DNA of 64,000 nt from CAVVYV01 sp963752585. Its GTDB lineage: Bacteria; Actinomycetota; Thermoleophilia; Solirubrobacterales; 70-9. Shown here one piece after another: positions 58,801 through 64,000 of this stretch. The DNA lies in assembly GCA_963752585.1 (NCBI GenBank), contig CAVVYV010000008.1, positions 682,001-746,000 on the forward strand. The letters run 5' to 3'. The translations under genes and the position numbers were made by a program. The notes beneath the pieces were generated by a model. The model was not told where the DNA came from. It saw only the letters and a program-made list of their open reading frames with translations, and made no database searches. How positions within the stretch are numbered: position 1 is the stretch's first letter; each line of letters begins with the position of its first letter.

Positions 58801-58822
58801 GGCCCCGGCCTGAGCCGGGGCC
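58801..58822 (-). terminator. hairpin between the zinc-motif gene and hyuA
   Basis: A perfect 9-bp stem GGCCCCGGC with its complement around a CTGA loop. It lies 53 bases after the stop of the upstream minus-strand gene (58875) and 24 bases before hyuA. It lacks a T-run, like the other hairpins of the window. Confidence 0.55.
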
Positions 58823-58874
58823 GTCCCCTAGCGCCTCAACGCTGGTGAAGCCCCCAATGTCGGCAGTCGTACCC

Positions 58875-59313
58875 CTAAGCGGCTGCACCGACCTCTTCGA
58901 AGGCGTCGAAGGCCTCCTCGAGGTGCTTGTGCGAGGGGCAGTAATCCCGCCCCGGAAGTGGTTCGCGCTGGCACGGCGTCCCCTTGCGGGTGCTGGCCAG
59001 GCAGTTCCTCGGGTTCCCGTCGAGCGAGACGTCGTCGGGCAGGTTCTCGAGGAAGTCGATCGCGAGATCGAGGTAGCGCTCGATCACCATGTAGACCCGC
59101 ACCTGCTCGGCAAGAGCGAAGTGCTCGCGGACCTCGGTGAACAGCGTCTTGGCCGGGCGGGCGAAGTAACGGCGGTCTCCCGCGAGCCGCCTGATCGTCC
59201 CTTCGCAGGCCCGGAGCAGGTCCTGGCGCGCCGCGATCGATCGATTCGAGACCGTCCCGATCATCGATTTGCGGCGCCAGTTCGCGGTAGATAGACCGAC
59301 TAAACCGGTACAT
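58875..59313 (-). CDS. small protein with C-terminal Cys/His zinc motif (one frameshift)
   Basis: About 145 residues. The start ATG 59313 has AAGGAG upstream and gives MYRFSRSIYRELAPQIDD. One base later (slip near 59250) the frame continues LLRACEGTIRRLAGDRRYFARPAKTLFTEVREHF, given here as the central helical part. The end has NCLASTRKGTPCQREPLPG followed by RDYCPSH, a C-x9-C-x9-C-x2-H set as in DUF5763-type proteins. The internal ATG 59264 would drop the conserved start. The function is unknown. Confidence 0.7.
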
Positions 59314-59484
59314 GCACTCTCTCTCCTTTGCCCCCCTGAAGACCTCATCCGCAGGCGAATCCCGTTTCCGGTCTCCGCCCCGGTCCTTCAGGCGGCGGGC
59401 ATTGAAACATGTGTCGATGAAGGCAATTGGCCCCTGCGTTAAGGCTATGTTAATCAGTTTTGGGTACGGAAGCCACCAGATTTG

Positions 59485-59504
59485 TGAGTAGCGGCCCCTA
59501 CTCA
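59485..59504 (-). terminator. hairpin overlapping the nadB stop
   Basis: TGAGTAG-CGGCCC-CTACTCA, a perfect 7-bp stem at the end of nadB on the minus strand. It may end transcription before the zinc-motif gene, 170 bases on. The remaining gap (59314-59484) shows no open frame I can support. Confidence 0.4.
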
Positions 59505-60954
59505 GTTCCACCGAGCCCACTCGAGCTCCTCGTCCCGGCAGACGAGATGGCGCCAATCGAGGGCGGGATCCTGGGCGGGGAACTCGACCCGGCGGTGGGA
59601 GCCGCGGGACTCCTCCCGCTCGAGCGCGAAGCGGGCGATCAGGCGGGCGAGCGGGTAGGGGTCGGCGAGCAGCCGCTCGAGTTGATCGCGCCTGCGCCGC
59701 GGCCCGGCGAGTCGCCAGACGGCGTCGCGGGTCTCGGCGGGCGGGGACTCGAACCGCCAAGCGGGCGGCTCGGGCGGGGAGGCCGCGGGCTCCCCTCCGC
59801 CGCGGAAGCCGCCCGGGCGGCGCGGGCTCCGAGCACGAAGCACTCGGTGAGTGAGTTGGAGGCGAGCCTGTTTGCGCCGTGCAGCCCCGTGCAGCCGCAC
59901 TCGCCGACCGCGTAGAGGCCGGGCAGCGACGAGCGCCCCTCGAGGTCGGTTGCCACTCCTCCCATCACGTAGTGGGAGGCCGGGGCGACCGGAACCGGCT
60001 CGGCCGCCGGGTCGACCCCCGCCCTGCGGAGCGCCTCGAAGATGTTCGGGAATCGCTCCTCGCAGGATCCCGCGGAGGTCGAGCAGCACGTGGTCGGTGC
60101 CGTCGGTCGCCATCCGGTCGAGGACGGCGAGGGTGACGACGTCGCGCGGTGCGAGCTCGTCGGTGAAGCGCTCGCCATTGGCGTCGAGCAGCGGCGCGCC
60201 CTCGCCGCGTACCGCCTCGGTGACCAGCAGCCCGTCCGCGTCGTTGCCGCGGAGCCGCCAGCGCGGTCGGGTGGAACTGGCAGAGCTCGAGGTCGGCTAC
60301 CTCGGCGCCGGCCGCGTGCGCGATCACGGTCCCCGCTCCGATCGCGCCCCAGGGGTTGGTCGTTCGCGCCCAGAGCGCGGCGGCGCCGCCGGTGGCGAGG
60401 ATCGTCGCTCCGGCGGCGATCTCGCCGGCGTCGGTGACGACGCCGTGACAGCGGTCGCCGTCCGACCAGAGCGCCACCGCCGAGGTGCCCTCGGCGACCT
60501 CGATCCTGGGCTCGGCCGCGGCGAGGGCGGCGAGCCGCTCGGTGATTCGCCGGCCGGTGCCGGCGCCCCCGGCGTGAACGACCCGCCGCCGCGAGTGCCC
60601 GCCCTCGAGCGCGAGCGAGAGGCTGCCGTCGGGGTCGCGGTCGAATTCGACCCCGCGGGCCTCGAGCTCCGAGACGACCCCGGGCGCCTCGCGGGCAAGC
60701 TGCTCGGCGGCCGACGGTCGGCAGGCGTTGCGGCCGGCGGCGAGGGTGTCCTCGACGTGAAGCTTCGGGGAGTCATCGGGGCCGACCGCGGCGGCGAGGC
60801 CGCCCTGGGCCCAGAAGCTCGAGCTCTCGGGGAGCGGCTTGCGCGAGATCATCGTCACCTCGGCCCCCGCATCGGCGGCGGTCAGCGCCGCGTACAGCCC
60901 CGCCGCCCCGCCCCCGACCACGGCCACGTCGCAGCTGCGCGCGTTCGACGGCAT
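59502..60954 (-). CDS. nadB: L-aspartate oxidase (frameshifts)
   Basis: About 484 residues from ATG 60954. The FAD motif is VAVVGGGAAGLYAALTAADAG, and the family text SSFWAQGGLAAAVGPDDSP follows. Also visible are VVHAGGAGTGRRITERLAAL, ATGGAAALWARTTNPWGAIG, ELCQFHPTAL and the C-terminal SRGSHRRVEFP. Slips near 60265, 60060 and 59830 break the frame. It oxidises aspartate to iminoaspartate, the first step of de novo NAD synthesis; nadA and nadC are not in the window. Confidence 0.9.
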
Positions 60955-60994
60955 CAAGCCGACAACCGTATCCGCCCGGTTACCTTGCAGGCCC

Positions 60995-62000
<1,006 letters not shown>

Positions 62001-62015
62001 CCGCGCCGCCGCTGC

Positions 62016-63905
62016 TCAGGCCGTCAGCTGGTCCTTCAGCTCGTCGAGCATCCCCTTCGGGAAGCCGGGGACCGAATCGAGGTCGTCGACCGTGTCGAAG
62101 CCCTCCTGGCGCTCGCGGTAGGCGATCACCCGGGTCGCCTGGGTGACCGACAGCCCCAGGTCGCGGAGCTGATCGAAGGACGCCTCGTTCACGTTGACCA
62201 GGTCGCCGGCCGGCTTTGATCCGGCGGCGGTCTTCGTGGCCGCCGTCTTTGTGGCCTCCGCCGCCGGCTCTTCCGCCTCCTCGGGTTCTTCCGGCTCCTC
62301 GGGCTCCTCAAGTTCCTCCGGCTCGGGCTCTTCCGGCTCCTCCTCGGGTTCCTCGGGCTCGTCCTCCTCGTCCGGCTCCCCTTCTGCCTCCAACTTCCGC
62401 CGGCCGAAGAAGAGGAAGCGCCGCCGCCCGAGCGCTGGCTGCTCGGCGGTCTCCTCCGCTTCCTCCTCGGTTTCCTCCAGGTCCTCCGGTTCCTCTTCCT
62501 CCAGCTCCTCCGGCTCTTCGGACTCATCGGGTTCCTCGGGCTCCGGCTCCGGCTCCTCGTCTTCCTCCGGCTCCTCGTCTTCCTCCGGTTCCTCCGGCTC
62601 CGGCTCCGGCTCGACCTCGGGCTCGGTCTCGACCGGAGCGCCAAGCTCGACCGACGCGGCGTGCGCCTCGGCGCTGGCCGCCTTCGCGCTCACCCCCTCG
62701 ATCCGCTCCTCGAGCTCGCGGTAGCGGGCCTCGCGCTCCGCGGCCGCCCGCTTCAGCTCCTCCTCCGACGCCTCCCCGAGGCGCCGCTCCGCTGAGTCGG
62801 CTCGCTCCTCCGCCTCGTGGAGCTGCCGCTCGGCGGCGTGCAGGGCGCGCCCCGCCTTCTCAAGCTCCTCGGCCAGCTCTCGCTCTCGCTCGGCGATCCT
62901 CTCCTCGGCCTTGCGCTCGATCTCACTCCCGGCGCTCCGCTTCAGCTCCTCCGTCTGGGTCCGGAGCCACTCGGCGGCGGCGGCGCGCGCGGTCACCTCC
63001 ACGTCCAGGCTCGCCTCCTCGGCCTCGGCGGCCCGGCGCTCGGCCTTGTCCGCGCGCCTCGATTCCTCCTCGACTGCGACCCGCACCCGCTCCTCGGCAT
63101 CGGCCTTGAGCTTTCGCTCCTGCTCGCTCAGGCGTCGCTCGGCGGCTCCCAGCATCCGCGCCTCGGTCTTCTTCTCGGCTTCCCGGAGGGTGGTTTGCAT
63201 CTCCTCCTCGGCCCTCTCCCGCAACCGCCCGGTCTCGGCCTCGACCCGCTCCGCGGCCTCGCTCCGAAGCCGCTCGGCCTCCTGCTTCAGCCGCGACTCC
63301 GCCGCCAGCACACGCTCGCTCGCGCTCTCCACCTGGGCCGCGATCGTGTCGAGCCGAGCCTGGGCGGCGTCCGCAGCCTCCGCGGCAGTCTTCCGCTCGC
63401 GCTCGAGGTCCTGCTCGCGGCGCTTCAGCTCGGCCTCGAAGCGCTGCTCCGCCGCCTCGCGGGCGACCTCGACGTCCTCCTTCGCGCGGCGCTGGGCTTC
63501 CGATCTGACCTCGCGGATCCGCTCGGCGATATCGCCCTCGCGATCGCCGATCTCCTTCCTGATCTCCGCCTCGATCTCCCGGCGCAGCTCCTCGCGCTGG
63601 TCCCGAATCCACTCCGCGTCCCGCCCCTTTGCTCCGGCGCTCGCCCCGCCCTCGGCCGCCCGCACCTCGGCCTCCCTCAGCCGGCGCTCGACCTCGTCCA
63701 GCGACTTCGCCGCCTTCTCGCGCTCGCGCTCCAGGTCCCGCTCGAGGGCGAGGATCTCGGCCGTCGCCCGCTCCTCGGCGCTACGCCGCGCGGCCTCAAC
63801 AGCCTCCTTCAGCCGCTCGTCGCGCTCCCCGTTGCTGGGCTTCCGCGTGCCCTCCGGCCCGGGCTCGCCGGTGAGCCACTCGGAGGTATCGGGGCTCTCG
63901 GCCAT
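62016..63905 (-). CDS. very acidic coiled-coil protein with C-terminal helix-hairpin-helix domain
   Basis: A 629-residue protein in one intact frame. Residues 25-420 are Arg/Glu/Ala-rich heptads (long coiled coil). Residues 422-550 are Glu/Pro repeats broken by a basic patch near residue 490-505 (LGRRRFLFFGRRKLEAE). Residues 569-629 form a ComEA-like HhH module: VNVNEASFDQLRDLGLSVTQATRVIAYRERQ and DTVDDLDSVPGFPKGMLDELK, positions approximate. HhH domains bind DNA without sequence preference. It has no signal peptide or membrane helix. A structural or chromosome-associated role is a guess. Confidence 0.75.
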   Translation of the reverse strand: MAESPDTSEWLTGEPGPEGTRKPSNGERDERLKEAVEAARRSAEERATAEILALERDLEREREKAAKSLDEVERRLREAEVRAAEGGASAGAKGRDAEWIRDQREELRREIEAEIRKEIGDREGDIAERIREVRSEAQRRAKEDVEVAREAAEQRFEAELKRREQDLERERKTAAEAADAAQARLDTIAAQVESASERVLAAESRLKQEAERLRSEAAERVEAETGRLRERAEEEMQTTLREAEKKTEARMLGAAERRLSEQERKLKADAEERVRVAVEEESRRADKAERRAAEAEEASLDVEVTARAAAAEWLRTQTEELKRSAGSEIERKAEERIAERERELAEELEKAGRALHAAERQLHEAEERADSAERRLGEASEEELKRAAAEREARYRELEERIEGVSAKAASAEAHAASVELGAPVETEPEVEPEPEPEEPEEDEEPEEDEEPEPEPEEPDESEEPEELEEEEPEDLEETEEEAEETAEQPALGRRRFLFFGRRKLEAEGEPDEEDEPEEPEEEPEEPEPEELEEPEEPEEPEEAEEPAAEATKTAATKTAAGSKPAGDLVNVNEASFDQLRDLGLSVTQATRVIAYRERQEGFDTVDDLDSVPGFPKGMLDELKDQLTA

Positions 63906-64000
63906 CCGGCTTTCACTCTACGGAACGGCGAGGCCAGAGCAAAACACTGGCACGCGGGCGTTCGCGATTCGCGACATCCGCGTCTGGTTCGGTGCGTTGC

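Noticed and set aside
62230..62650. Repetitive DNA resembling a tandem repeat or CRISPR array
   Set aside because: The repeats are irregular, have no constant unit and spacer, and encode Glu/Pro runs in an intact protein frame.
63906..64000. A gene at the right edge
   Set aside because: No frame with a start, ribosome site or recognisable residues is visible in the last 95 bases; they probably hold the promoter of the coiled-coil protein gene.

Overview
The window is GC-rich bacterial chromosome, densely packed with genes and using many GTG/TTG starts. The gene content fits Actinobacteriota, most likely the Thermoleophilia/Solirubrobacterales side. Pointers are a MarP-type protease, a WS/DGAT acyltransferase, a CysO/CysM/Mec-type cysteine pathway, a Suf system with an Rrf2 regulator, IspH and an EfeUO-type iron permease. 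The taxonomic placement is inferred from gene content only. I recognised no rRNA, tRNA, CRISPR array, insertion sequence or prophage. No gene-free stretch exceeds 300 bases; the longest gaps (about 150-190 bp at 11178-11355, 49269-49417, 55100-55277 and 59314-59501) hold promoters or hairpins and no gene I can defend.

Layout. 1-4.0 kb: a penicillin-binding protein divergent from a MarP-like protease, then an HxlR regulator with an MFS exporter. 4.0-11.2 kb (minus strand): a cyclotransferase-like protein and a two-subunit AddAB-like helicase-nuclease cut by many frameshifts. 11.3-20.0 kb: small proteins, HAD hydrolase, FxsA, SufT-like protein, DMT transporter, secreted subtilisin, WS/DGAT and IspH. 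19.9-27.7 kb: iron uptake (FTR1 permease and EfeO-like lipoprotein behind an iron-box-like palindrome), then a plus-strand operon of a CADD-like diiron protein, a single-pass protein, a His-bearing secreted domain and a polytopic membrane protein. 27.7-33.4 kb: cell-wall hydrolases and a zinc uptake locus (znuA, znuB, znuC, zur) with two palindromic candidate operators. 33.4-41.2 kb: the Suf Fe-S assembly locus, split in two by a membrane diguanylate cyclase, with the same spaced 20-bp motif before both halves. 41.2-52.6 kb: MarR, HtpX, sulfur-relay genes (rhodanese, MoeB-rhodanese, CysO-like carrier, CysM, JAMM protease), an ECF sigma/anti-sigma pair and an amino-acid ABC importer. 52.5-64 kb: DUF-type proteins, HyuAB, NadB, a histone-deacetylase-like hydrolase and a very acidic coiled-coil/HhH protein.

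The themes that tie together are metal and sulfur handling: iron and zinc uptake, Fe-S cluster assembly, and cysteine made through a protein thiocarboxylate. About 40 genes or gene parts are interrupted by one-base shifts. The frames on both sides always match the same protein family, so I read most of these as consensus errors in a draft assembly. Coordinates of broken genes are given for the whole reconstructed gene.
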